Below, piece by piece: positions 7,832 through 18,132 of a DNA stretch of 19,017 bases. The stretch is taken from contig JARKIF010000433.1 in NCBI GenBank assembly GCA_029378245.1, forward strand, positions 1 through 19,017, given 5' to 3'. The notes below the pieces were generated by a model. It made no database searches. It was not told where the DNA came from and saw nothing but the letters and a program-made list of their open reading frames with translations. The translations under genes were made by a program, and so were the position numbers. This DNA comes from Roridomyces roridus (lineage: Eukaryota > Basidiomycota > Agaricomycetes > Agaricales > Mycenaceae). Each line of letters begins with the position of its first letter. Position 1 is the stretch's first letter.

Positions 7832-10167
7832 ATGGAAACCCCCCAGTCAATCCAACCAGAATACGACATCATCTTCGCCGGGGGAGGCACGACCGCCTGC
7901 ATCACTGTCGGTCGACTCGCAACGGCATTCCCCCATCTCTCCATCCTCATCCTCGAGCGCGGTCCGAGCACCAAGACAAACCGGAACACGTCCAGCCCGG
8001 ACGTTGCGCCTCGCATCTCGCGGTGGGGAGCAGGACTATGAGCTTCTACAGTACCGTCACGGATAGCGCTGTCGTCCTACCTTTCGGACAGTGTGTCGGG
8101 GGCGGTTCGGCCGTTAACTGGATGATGTACAATCGTCCTGCAGCGTCGGACTTCGATGAGTGGGAGAAAACCTTTGGGAATGAGGGCTGGGGAGCCAAGG
8201 ATATGATCGCGATGTTGCAGAAGGCAGATAATCGAATTTGGAGGCTTCTTCGCTTCTGATGAAATATCTTTTTAGGCTGAAACCTACGAAATCGAGCCGG
8301 GAAAAAGCGACCCATGGCTCTGACGGCCCTTTGAAGGTTTCCTTCGGGGCGATAATGGCTTGGATCTCTGGAGTCAATTTATCGACATTGGTTCTCAGAT
8401 AGAAAAGGACCGGCCGAAGAGCGACGAGGGAAATGGATTCGACGCTGATTCCGTCAACGTCTTTTTTGTGCGTTCTCCTGTCCGTCTGTCTTCTGCGCTC
8501 TGTTGAGATGTATACAGCGAATTCCAAAATGTATTTCCAGTACTGGACTTCGGTCTGACGCGGCGGTGAGTGTGTCCTCGATGTACTACTGAAATTTAAG
8601 TCTTATAGCACCACTACATATACAACAACAATTTCGCCAACCTCTCGGTCTTGGACGGCTGCCTCGTCAATCGCGTGTTGATTGAGTAAGTTTGGTCTCT
8701 CTTTTTCACCCCACTAATTCGCACCAGAAATGGGGTCGCCACGGGAGTTGAATTTAGCTTCGACGCACAGGTCCATGAATCTGCGCCTGGTAATATCCAA
8801 ACCGTCGAGGCCCGCAAGCTCGTTGTGGTATCTGCCGGTCCTATGGGCTCCCCATTAATACTCGAAAGGTCTGGCATTGGAAGGAAGGAGCTGCTTGAAC
8901 GGGTTGGTATCCCTGTTCTCTCTGATCTTCCTGGCGTCGGAGAAAATTACCAAGGTTCGCCAATTTATTCTTCGGTTGAATTGCAGCTTATCCTATGCGA
9001 CAGATCATCTGGGTCGGCGCCTCGTACACGTTGGACCCGGACTCGGAGGTTATGCTCCTGGTGAGCCGTGAAGACCCCCAGAGGATTAGAGCTGCCGAAC
9101 AGCAGTGGGAGAATGGCGGTGTCGGATTGTTGGGTACAAAGTTGGTTCTCCTTGACTAATATCGAGTCAGACTCTGACTAATTCGATTCAGCGGCTTGGA
9201 GGCTGCAATTAAGCTTCGCCCGCACCCGGATGAGCTCCTAGAGCTCGGCCAGAGCTGAAAAAATATTGGAACGAGGATTTCGCCGCCTTGCCGGACAAAC
9301 CATGGGGAATGTGGTGGGACTGCCATTCAATCCCGAAAGGTACTTGTGGAATCGATCCGCAATGTACACTGAACGCGGATGTTGTGCATCTTAGGTTGCT
9401 CATACCCTTTGGGTCAACAACCTCGATGTCTGTTTTCAGCTTTCTGGTAAGCCCATGCATTCGGTATGTTTACATCTTCTCTCACTTGGCCTAGTGCTAT
9501 CCGAAAGCGCGTGGACATCTCCATATTTCTTCCGCGGATCCTGTGGCAGCTCCCAATGTTCAACCGCCTGTTATCTCTGAGTACGTGGGCTCTTATACTT
9601 TTCGTTCATGTTTTGATGAAGACAGTCCTGGGGAAATTGTGGCGCTCCGTTGGCTTACAAGATAGGGTCGAGAAATCGCTCGCCGTTTCGACAGTTTCCG
9701 TGGAGTGGTACTCGATTCTCAACCGGCTTTCAAACCGGACAGACCAGCAGCGCATACCGAGACTGAACCTGTCTCGCTCCAGGCCCCAAAGATTGTTTAC
9801 TCGAAGGATGACGACGATGCGATCGACGCTTTTGTGCTTAAAACATGCCTTCCAACTACTTACCACTCGGTGAGCTTTGTATACTTGGTGGAAACGGACT
9901 GGGCTTGAGATTTCAATAGCTCGGAACGTGTGCTATGAAACCGCTGGACCAGGGCGGTGTCGTGGATAGCAAGTTGAATGTGTATGGAATTCAGAAACTC
10001 AAAGTTGTGGACCTGTCAATCGCACCATCCAATGTGAATGCGGTACGTGCAAAATTTACCTTTCATGCCATGAGATGTTTTTAATGGCTGTGAAGAACAC
10101 TTATTCGACAGCAATTGCTATAGGCGAAAAGGCGTCATTAGTTATTGCAAAGGAACTGGGATCGTGA
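7832..10167 (+). CDS. GMC oxidoreductase, alcohol/methanol-oxidase-like (copy 1), frameshifted
   Basis: This is an FAD-dependent GMC-family oxidase of the alcohol-oxidase branch (AA3_3-like). Members oxidise short primary alcohols to aldehyde and H2O2, usually in peroxisomes or exported in wood decayers. There are twelve exons: 7832-8223, 8276-8467, 8518-8565, 8609-8685, 8728-8954, 9004-9140, 9192-9339, 9395-9446, 9495-9580, 9626-9869, 9920-10042 and 10096-10167; about 600 aa. Domains in order: Rossmann FAD motif YDIIFAGGGTTACITVGRLA at residues 10-29; GMC signature 1 around VGGGSAVNWMMYNRP; STGLRSDAA; signature 2 AGPMGSPLILERSGIG; DLPGVGENYQ then DHL; C-terminal YHS|LGTCAMKP with the catalytic His, and NTYSTA. 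Indels relative to copy 2 lie near 7973, 8304, 8347, 9010, 9249, 9440 and 9652-9666. Intron 1 has a GC donor at 8224. As written it is not translatable end to end. The first GGxG-like loop and both catalytic regions are otherwise sound. Confidence 0.88.
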
Positions 10168-10589
10168 AGGGCAGGCTCTAGTAGTAGCACTGGCAGGGCC
10201 CAATGTCGTTACATACACTCCATATCTTCTACATAGAATGAATTGTGAAGTCATGGCGATGTCCGCGACTTGTGTCAGCGTCTATTTGGCATTGTGGCCG
10301 TGACCGCGTTTCAATGCTGTGTTCAACTTCATCAACTTCTCGGCGCTCGGAATTACATAAACCCCCGACCCATTTTGCTCATTCTCAAACTTTAATTTGC
10401 GCCCTCACGCTCCTTCGGCTTCAAGGGGAGAGGAGTCCCGTCCAGTAATAGCGTCCAGTGTTACCGTTTTTCGCTCATTTTCGATACTGAAGGATTGCTC
10501 GCATGGAATGATAGCCCCTGTCAGTTTGCCCCTGGCCTCGCCTGTTTTGCACTCAGTACCGCGTCTCTGAGCCTCCGTTCCAGAAAAAA
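10168..10589. other. Spacer between the two GMC copies
   Basis: It holds the 3' flank of copy 1 up to about 10311, a unique stretch of about 45 bp, then the upstream flank of copy 2 from 10354. No TATA or CCAAT box equivalent to copy 1 is left before 10590. No independent gene is seen; the 67-codon ORF at 10245-10448 has no support. Confidence 0.6.
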
Positions 10590-12854
10590 ATGGATATAGT
10601 CTCTCGCAGCAGCATCCCCCATCTCTCCATCCTCGTCCTCGATCGTGGTCCGAGCACCAAAGACAAACCGGAACACGTCCAGCCCGGACGTTGCGGCTCG
10701 CATCTCGTGGGAAGCAAGACTATGGGCTCATATACCGTTATGTCGGCGCCGTCCGAAGAACAGGTGGGGAATCGCCCTGTGGTCATGCCTTTCGGACAGT
10801 GTGTCGGGGTGGTTCGGCCGTTAACTGGATGATGTACAATCGTCCTGCGGCCTCAGATTTCGATGAGTGGGAGAAAACCTTTGGGAATGAGGGATGGGGA
10901 GCCAAGGACATGATCGCGATGTTGCAGAAGGTAAATAATGGAATTTGGAGGGATTCTTCGCTTCTGACCGTCTTCTTTAGGCTGAAACCTACGAAATCGA
11001 ACCGGGCAAACCGACTCATGGCTCTGACGGCCCGCTGAAGGTCTCCTTCGGGGGCGATAATGGCTTGGATCTCTGGAGTCAATTTATCGACATTGGTTCT
11101 CAGATAGAAAAGGGCCGGCCGAAGAGCGACGAGGGAAATGGATTCGACGCTAATTCCGTCAACGTCTTTTTCGTGCGTTCTCCTGTTCGTCTGTCCTCTG
11201 AGCTGAGATGTATACAGCGAATTCCGAAATGGATTTCCAGTACTGGGCGTCGGTCTGACGCTGCGGTAAGTGTTTCTATCCACCACGATGTACAATACTA
11301 ACTCTCATAGCACCACTACATATACAACAACAATTTAGCCAACCTCTTGGTTTTGGACGGCTGCCTCGTCAATCGCATTGATCGAGTGAGTTCGGTCTAT
11401 CGTTTTCATTTTTCCGCCCCTCACAACCTGCAGAAATGGGGTCGCCACGGGGGTTGAATATTTTTTTGATGCGCAGGTCCATGAATCAGCGCCTGGTAAT
11501 CTCCGTACCGTCAAGGCCCGCAAGCTCGTGGTTGTCTCCGCGGGTACCATGAGCTCCCCATTGATTCTCGAACGCTCTGGCATTGGAAGGACGGAATACT
11601 TGAGCGAAGTTGGTATCCCCGTCCTCGCTGATCTTCCTGGCGTCGGAGAGAAAATTACCAAGGTTTATCCAATTCAAATTTCGGTTGCATTTTATCTCAT
11701 GGGCAGATCATCTGACTTCTATCGCCTCGTACGTGTTGGACCCGGATTCGGAGGCTATGCTTCTGGTGAGCAGTCAAGATCCCAGAGGACGAGAGTTGCC
11801 GAACAGAAGGGGAGAATGGCGGTGCGGGAGTGTTGGGTACAAAGTTGGTTCTCCTTGACATATCGAGTCCGGTTTGGCTAATTCGATCCAGCGGCATAGA
11901 GGCTGCAATAAAGCTTCGACCGCACCCCGATGAGCACCGAGTTTGCTCCCGAGTTGACGAAGTATTGGAACGAGTGGATTCGCCGTCTTCCCAGACAACC
12001 GCTGATCTGCGTCGGGAATGCGGTGGGGACTGCCATTCAACCCGAAAGGTACCTGCAGACATCAATCTGAATCCCGAAGAACAACCGCCGACTCTTTTTT
12101 AGGCTGCTCGTACCTCTCGCTCAAACACCTGCATGGCTGTTTTCAGTTTCTGGTACATATCATAGCCAAGACTACGTAAGTACTTACACGTTGCTTTCAC
12201 ACAGGGCTATCCAAAGTCTCGCGGACATCTCCACATTCGGTCCATGGACCCTTTGGAAGCTCCCGATTTCCAAACACCAGTTTATCCGAGTATGTGCTTT
12301 TCTTCGTCCATATCATCTCATTGCACCAGTCCTGGAGAAATGCGGCACACGTTGGGGCTACAAGATAGGTGAGAAATCGCTCGTCGTTTCGACAGCTTCC
12401 GTGGAGTGGTCCTCGAGGCCCAACCGGCTTTCAAGCGGACAGCTCAGCAGCGCACACCGAGACTGAACCCGTCCCCGCTCCATGCCCCAAAGATTGTTTA
12501 TTCAAAAGAAGACAACGATGCGATTGACATCTTGTGCGTCAGAGCTTTCCGTTTTTTCACTCGGTGAGCTGAAGTTCTTTCTCGAAAGCAATCGTATTTG
12601 AGATTTCGATAGCTCGGCACGTGTGCTATGAAGCCGTGGAACAGGGTGGTGTCGTGGATAGCAAGTGAATGTATATGGAATCCAGAAGCTCAAAGTTGCG
12701 GACTTGTCAATCGTGCCGTCTAATGTGAATGCGGTAAGTGCCAAAACTTCCATGCTTGAGATGTTTTTGATAGCTTGTGAAGAACACATATTCAACAGCG
12801 GTTGCCATTGGCGAAAAGGCGGCAGAAATCATTGCAGAGGAACTGGGATTGTGA
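10590..12854 (+). pseudogene. GMC oxidoreductase, alcohol-oxidase-like (copy 2), 5'-truncated pseudogene
   Basis: This is a paralogue of the 7832-10167 gene with the same intron plan, e.g. introns 10931-10980, 11173-11217, 11266-11310, 11396-11433. The 5' end is deleted: sequence matching copy 1 around 7732 is joined almost directly to sequence matching 7925. That removes about 160 bp with the CCAAT box, TATA box, start codon and FAD-binding GxGxxG region. The first homologous residues are IPHLSILVLDRGPSTKDKPE, reached from a fortuitous ATG at 10590. Downstream, TGRRSDAA, the signature-2 region (AGTMSSPLILERSGIG), LGTCAM-type text and NTYSTAVAIGEKAA (ending at 12854) are recognisable. Further breaks: a lost G at 10806-10809, two bases lost near 11388, two extra near 11650, and lost bases near 12380, 12632 and 12665. 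Without the dinucleotide-binding motif it cannot hold FAD in the normal way, so loss of function is secure whatever the sequence quality. Confidence 0.85.
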
Positions 12855-13265
12855 AGGAAGGCTAGCACAGGGCCCAATGCGGTGTACACCATATTCCTAT
12901 GATTAAATGAAGTCTGGCGATGTTCGCGACCGTGTCAGACACTGTCATCTCATCCATCACGTGTGGCCGTGACCGCGTTTCGGCTAATTTTGCCGCCCGG
13001 ATCGCAGTGCCGGCGATCTGACTCAATGAGATCAAACGTTTCACCAACGTTCCCTTTTTCATCCCTCACCTAGGCCTCGCAGGCCTCACCCTCTCTGCCG
13101 GCCAATCCTCCAGCCTCATTCCCTGGTACCGGTACCATACTTCTGCGGGATTTGCCACGGATAGCGGGTAGCAACGCACGGCCATCCCGCCACAGCCTCA
13201 ACCACGGGTATTAACATCGATCGACACGCGTACCGCCTTCCGCCTCTCATCTCCAAGCACCTACC
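12855..13265. other. Intergenic region, end of duplication and promoter of the exchanger
   Basis: The duplication ends near 12981. The remaining 280 bp lead to the ATG at 13266. I see no clear TATA box; a 12-bp palindrome GGTACCGGTACC lies near 13125. The start context CACCTACCATG is a good fungal one. Confidence 0.5.
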
Positions 13266-15562
13266 ATGTCCGAATCGACAAGAGACTCACCAACAGTCCA
13301 GCGCTCGGCCTACCACCGCTTGACGGACGCGGAGGAGGGGCCCTGGAAGAGGGAGCGGGAGGCATGTCAGAGTCGAAACTCGAGGTGGAGAATGCCGAAC
13401 CCAAATCCCCAACACTGGCATTGCAGCCGCTCGTCGGTCGCCCCAGCTTGACAGATCGATTTCTGCGTCGGGGAAACGAAAAATCCGCGTAACCAACAGT
13501 CTGAAGGCGATAGTGTTTTCTTCTTGTGCGTGGCATCCTCTACCTACTTTCATTCCCTGATGTGCCGCAGGGCTCAACATCCTCCTCTTGGCCATCCCTT
13601 TCCTGGGTCTTCCATTTCATGGCGGATTCAGAAGAGGAGGGACACCACTCATGGGCGATGCCGGCGTTCTTCCTCTCTTTCGTAGCCCTCATACCGTTGG
13701 CCAAGCTTCTGGAGTACGGTGCGACATCATTTTGTTTTTCCCGACCCCGAAACGACGCGTTCACCTAGGCGGAGACCAAATGACATTCTACCTTGGTCCA
13801 GATCTCGGTGACTTGCTTGTAGTCACCCTGAATAAGTACGTAACTGTCTCTATTGCTATGCGAGCGCCCAGGAACTAAATATACCGCCAGCTCTGTCGAG
13901 GCTACGCTGGCCATTATACTATTGAAGAAATGCGAGTAAGCATCAAACCATCCGTTATACCAGGCATGTCAACTTAGCGATCCTGACAGGCTCAAATTGT
14001 TGCAGTCGAGTGTAATCGGTGTCGTACTGCTCCGTCTACTACTTGTCCCCGGAGTCGCCTTTGTTACCGGTACGCCTTTATTGTTCCGCATCAGCATTCA
14101 CTCAACGTTCCCGAATACCCAGGTGGATCACATCTCTTGGAGCAGGACTTGCATCCAGCTCTAACGGAGCTCAATCACACGCTGCTCACCGTTGGGTACG
14201 TTCTGTGGGCCCAAATCTCGGCGTATCATTTGACATTCGTGCAGCGTCTTCTGTCTTTTGCTTCCGGCGGCGTTTTTCTCTGCAATGAATCGCGGCGGAG
14301 TCGCGCAGACGGCAGCACAAGTTGCTAGAGAGGTGTCCGCCACCTCGGAATCGTTCATAAATGACACGAATCGGGGAAATATTCTCGCGATCAGCCGTGG
14401 TTTGTCTGTTATCCTCCTCGCCGTGTATGTCCACCTCCATTTATGATGTTCATCTCCTGACGCTGCAGACAGATATGTTGTTTCGCGTATCTTCCTGCAC
14501 AAGCCACCTGGAGAAGGTACCGCCAACTTCAGAGAGCATGCCCTGGCTCCCGAGGCGCTTAGGGAACGGGCGCTGGAGTTTGAGAACGAAGATCCGGAGC
14601 TCAACCAGTGGGTTTGCATCGGTTTCGTGGTGGTCACTTTCCTTGCACTGGCTGCGACGGCGGAATGGGTATGGGACCGTTTTTTTTTTTGGATGTCGGA
14701 ACGTTGAACTGACTCCCTGGGGCAGCTTGTGGATAGTGTGGATGTTGTGGAAGATTTGTTCACGAAGGAGTGAGTTAGACAATTCCGACGTTCCATTTTA
14801 TGTTAACCCACATGAAGGTGGTTTGGTCTCATTTTGTTGCCATTGGTTTCTTTCTCCGGCGATGGTTCGTTGATCCAACTTCCTCTTTGTTCGAAGCCAC
14901 GATACCCATTCACTTGTAGCTTTCAACGCAATCCTCTACTTCATCCGCGCCACCTACCGGTCTTTGCGCGGGCAATCCGCACCACCTGTAAGCATCTTGA
15001 GACATGCGTTGTCCTTACGCAACTCAACTCAGACTGACATTGATGTAGAACACACTCGCCAACGCACGCCCTATCGACCTAAGCATTCAATTCATAATGT
15101 TCTGGATGCCTTTCATCATCCTCTTGGGCTGGTGGACTGACCGGCCGATATCGCTTCTTTTCGGTGCGTCCCCAGGCCTTCCCGATACTCCTAGAGCCCA
15201 ACTAACGTTTCCCAGACTCATTCGAAGTGGCATTGTTAATCTCCTCATGTTTTATAGTGAATTATGTCACTGCGGATGCGAAGACGAACTACGCTGAAGG
15301 ATTCGCGATGTTGGCGTACTGGTGTATGTTTTTTTCTTCTTTTCTCTTCCCGATGCTTACGACTGCTTTGATTTTGATCGAAACAGTTATGATCGTGAGT
15401 TGTTCACCGCAAGGTTTCGTTTTTTTCGAGTGGCTAACCTCGGTGTTTCAGGCCCTCACTGCGTGGTTCTACACAGGCCAGAGCGAAATTAATAGTTTCC
15501 TTGCGTGTGGAAGCGTTGCGGAGGCTGTTGTTGCGGCGGCGGCGGGTGGGGGCGAACGTTGA
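13266..15562 (+). CDS. Ca2+(Na+)/H+ exchanger of the CaCA superfamily (VNX/CAX type), 15 exons
   Basis: This is a vacuolar or endomembrane cation/proton antiporter of the CaCA superfamily, closest in text to fungal VNX1/CAX-like exchangers. Exons: 13266-13525, 13571-13718, 13769-13835, 13891-13935, 13990-14069, 14123-14195, 14245-14424, 14473-14668, 14726-14769, 14818-14864, 14920-14987, 15049-15163, 15216-15323, 15387-15394 and 15452-15562; about 516 aa. The cytosolic N-terminus is Glu/Ser-rich. Then come SSWLNILLLAIP, AFFLSFVALIPLAKLLEYG, the first alpha-repeat VEATLAIILLKKC then LLQSSVIGVVLLRLLLVPG, and the loop with INDTNRGNILAISRGLSVI. The second half has WFGLILLPLVSFSGDA, NARPIDLSIQFIMFWMPF, LLGWWTDRP, NYVTADAKTNYAEGFAML and LTAWFYTGQ. 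Exons 3-15 are intact in frame. Exons 1-2 break at 13337-13340 (a G run), 13470-13476 (a GGGGAAA run) and about 13598. One exon is only 8 nt long. Confidence 0.88.
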
Positions 15563-15922
15563 ACGTTGAGGTTGTGCTACTAAATCTGTAGAGAGAATGT
15601 ATTTCAAGTTATCTATGGACTTGACTGTAAGGACCAGAAGCGGAGCGAAGAGCGCTGGCGCTCACTGCCGCATAAAGATAAGTTGGAGTCTTGTGATTCT
15701 TGTGATTCCTAAGATTTGCGCGGCCTGATAGAATCGGGCACGAGGCCAAGGGTGCATCTGAATCGTGAGTCGATCATGGATGACCATTTTTCGGAACACC
15801 GTTTGAGCGCCGGCCGTACGCGTGTGTAGGATAAGCTAAAGCGGCCTGAGGCCGGCCATGGCCGATGAGTAATTACCAAGTCTGTGCGCAACTTGCCCGC
15901 TCAGATGACTCGAGTGCTGGTG
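15563..15922. other. Intergenic region between exchanger and carbonic anhydrase
   Basis: About 360 bp contain the exchanger 3' end and the carbonic anhydrase promoter. Short palindromes (AGCGCTGGCGCT near 15650, GGCCGGCCATGGCC near 15850) and an unsupported 60-codon minus-strand ORF are all I see. Confidence 0.5.
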
Positions 15923-15928
15923 TATAAA
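15923..15928 (+). promoter_or_regulatory. TATA box of the carbonic anhydrase gene
   Basis: TATAAA lies 49 bp upstream of the ATG at 15972, leaving a leader of about 20 nt. Confidence 0.7.
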
Positions 15929-15971
15929 TCGCCCAGTGGTTTCGGGCTTCACTATCCACCGCCTCGCTCCA

Positions 15972-16619
15972 ATGGCTACAGACAAAGTTCAAGACCTCAT
16001 TAACCAGAATGTGTATGTCTGTTCTGCTCCAGCCACACTATATTTCAACATGCTGTCTTACAGTGCATACGCCAAAGCAGACTACACCCCGCCCCCGTTG
16101 AATTTCTCTCTCCTTCGTACACTCCCGCGTGGCGCCATGACGGTCATCATCTCCTGCTTCGACCCGCGCGCTATTCCGGAGCAGTACTTTGGTTTGAAGC
16201 CCGGCCAACAAATCCCTCCCGTGATTAGGGTTGCTGGTGGGCGTGCCAAGGACACGTTGAAGAGTTTGTTGATTGCGGAGTATGCTTTTGGGTTGGGGGA
16301 TGTTGTTATTGTGCATCACACTGGTATGTCAACGTCTGAACATCTGCCTCATAATTGACAATACTAATGCACTCAACCAGACTGCGGCATGACACACATG
16401 ACCGACGCGGGAGTCAAGCAATTCTTCAAGGAACAGTGCCCGCACAAAGCGGCCGAGTTGGACGCGATGCACTTCGACGAGATTGTTGACGGGGACTTGA
16501 AGAAGAGTGTGGAGGCGGACGTCGAGTTCCTCAAGGGGTCGGGGTATTTCAGCAAGGAGTTGAGAGTTACTGGGATGATCTTTGACCTCGACACTGGGAG
16601 GGTTCAAAGGATCAACTAA
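15972..16619 (+). CDS. Beta-carbonic anhydrase family protein, three exons, intact
   Basis: This is a zinc enzyme interconverting CO2 and bicarbonate, of the short fungal beta-class type, probably cytosolic as there is no targeting signal. Exons are 15972-16012, 16064-16323 and 16381-16619, with introns of 51 nt (GTATGT...TTACAG) and 57 nt (GTATGT...AACCAG). The product is 179 aa with no frameshift. Zinc ligands and the Asp-Arg dyad are visible: ISCFDPR near residue 52 (Cys, Asp, Arg) and VHHTDCGM near residue 98 (His and Cys, split by intron 2 at Asp). VIRVAGGRAKDTLKSLLIAE between them is the family's conserved nucleotide-like fold segment. The C-terminus (RVTGMIFDLDTGRVQ) is the usual final beta strand pair. 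The start is supported by the TATA box 49 bp upstream and by normal N-terminal length. Substrate specificity within the family cannot be read from sequence, but all key residues are present. Confidence 0.92.
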
Positions 16620-16665
16620 TTTGAGCTCAACTGTGAGAATTTTGCCTTGATGGATCAATCAAATA

Positions 16666-17835
16666 CTGTACTATTTCAACCGGATCTTCGGCCCTTGTGA
16701 CCTGTGACCTTCATCCTTCACTTTTCAACATTCGAATTACCATATAAGGAAGGCCGCCGAAGGCGGCCCGGAATTTTTGATGGTATCATTGCCTTTTGGG
16801 GCAGGAGGAGAGGCCTGTGACTAGTGCTGCCGCGAGCCGAGTTAGAGTTGGCTCGAGCTGATGGGCAATCAAGCTCGGTGCAACTCGAGCTGATGCGAGC
16901 TCAGCTCGAGGCAGCTCTGAAGTCATGTCCCAATTGGGATGAGCATCTTCTCAACACTTTCCTGGGTAAAATTGGGCCCAAGGAAACTCAGTTCTTGCTA
17001 GGAATGCTATTTCTCAACACCAGGTTGTCTGGCAGGGTAATTTTGTGCTGCGGAAGGACGGACAAAGGACGGGTCTCATTTCTGTAGCTCAGTGATATTG
17101 CTTGACAACGGCAGGAGATGGTGGCAACGACGCACAAGGCCGCAGCCTGCCATTCGGGACTGTTCCTGATCTGGCGGAGTCGGCTCGAGTCGAGCCGAGC
17201 TTGAGGCACCCAATTAGGCAATAAGGTATCCCCCATCCACCCTCGACGAACGTCACGTGTATATTCCTTTTTGGGAACAGGCAGCAAAACTCGACTGTAG
17301 CAAAACACTGAGGCAATTTTAGGCGAATCCCCTCGACCAGATTTTAGATATAGTTGTAAAAAGTTCCCAAACAAAAGTCTGGAGGATTCTGAGTCTTGTG
17401 GCTGCTTGAATTAACCAATCATTGACCCAAGTGCAACCATCAAGTTGACAATCATCCGAGCAATCAAATGTGCGTGTCGAGACAACTCGCGGAATTCAAG
17501 CCGCAAATGTGAGCAAAATACTTGGTAGTAGTGACACAAACTGAAGCTTAGAACCATATCTCAAAATTGGTCGAGGGCTTTTCCCAAATTCTTTCGGTGG
17601 ATTATCTTACAGATTTATTTCGTGGGTCCGTCTCAAAAAGGAAATACACACTTGATATACACGTGACGTTCGTCGAGGGTGGATGGGGGATACCTTACAA
17701 TCAGCTCGAGCCCAACTCGACTCGAGCCGACTCTGGCTCCCGGCAGCACTACCTGTGACACGGGACACCTATTTTCAACCTTCATTTCGGCCGTCGCTGT
17801 GACGCGTGACCGAAGATGCGGTTGAAATAGTACAG
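16666..17835. mobile_element. Non-autonomous DNA transposon with 26-bp TIRs and TA target duplication
   Basis: The left terminus 16666-16691 (CTGTACTATTTCAACCG...) is the reverse complement of the right terminus 17810-17835, with one mismatch (16683 against 17818). Each end is flanked by TA (16664-16665 and 17836-17837), the target duplication expected for Tc1/mariner-like and related TA-specific elements. The element is 1,170 bp and has no long ORF (none above 128 codons, none transposase-like), so it is non-autonomous. The interior holds a second inverted repeat and many CTCGAG/GCTCGA-containing words (16826-16915 and 17177-17195). It separates the carbonic anhydrase from the secreted protein gene. 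The family assignment rests on TIR and TSD only. Confidence 0.75.
17222..17697. repeat. Nested perfect 43-bp inverted repeat
   Basis: 17222-17264 and 17655-17697 are exact reverse complements, separated by 390 bp. A further 18-bp pair (17177-17194 and 17716-17733) continues the arms outward after a short unequal gap, and an AAAAAGGAA block continues them inward. Within the TIR element, this could be the remains of a second element inserted into it or a hairpin-forming internal structure. Confidence 0.9.
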
Positions 17836-17837
17836 TA

Positions 17838-18132
17838 TGTGCCATCTGATTTCCCGCGCCTCTTTCTCATGTCCACCATCCACCCACCTCCCGTTGCTGC
17901 GGGCCTGCGGCAGATCTATGCTGGACGAGACACATTCTTCACCAGCTTTTCACGTGGATGACTCTTCTTCGGAGTGACAACGAACGCGTTGGTCCCACAA
18001 TTGAATGGCAAGCATTGCGATTGCTGGATCGCATACCGCCCCCGGTGATACGAGTGCTTGTAACATGATTTTCCTTAATAAACCGGGTTCCTCAGGTTGG
18101 ATGAGCCGCATGCTCAACCCTGGTCCTTCCTC
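17838..18132. other. Upstream region of the secreted protein gene
   Basis: About 295 bp follow the TIR element. A TTAATAAA at about 18074 could serve as a TATA element for the ATG at 18133. Nothing else is recognised; the 60-codon ORF from 18005 has no support. Confidence 0.35.

Larger units (their letters stand above)
7360..12981. repeat. Direct tandem duplication carrying both GMC copies
   Basis: Unit 1 is about 7360-10311 and unit 2 about 10354-12981. Homology covers upstream DNA, all exons, the equivalent introns with positions conserved, and the 3' flank, where both units end in GTGGCCGTGACCGCGTTTC (10293-10311 and 12963-12981). Exons look roughly 90-95% identical by eye (3 differences in 66 nt of exon 4) and introns less. 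Unit 2 is shorter because of two deletions in its 5' part. The arrangement fits unequal crossing-over or replication slippage rather than retrocopying, since introns are retained. Confidence 0.85.

Noticed and set aside
7832..12854. Programmed ribosomal frameshifting as explanation for the GMC breaks
   Set aside because: There are too many sites, in both directions, and the sites differ between the two copies; no shared slippery site or following structure.
13266..16619. Exchanger and carbonic anhydrase as a calcium-carbonate functional cluster
   Set aside because: Adjacency of two housekeeping-type genes with separate promoters is not evidence of a joint pathway.
16666..17835. LTR retrotransposon or solo LTR
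   Set aside because: The ends are inverted, not direct, repeats, the target duplication is TA rather than 4-6 bp, and no TG...CA ends or retroelement coding sequence are seen.
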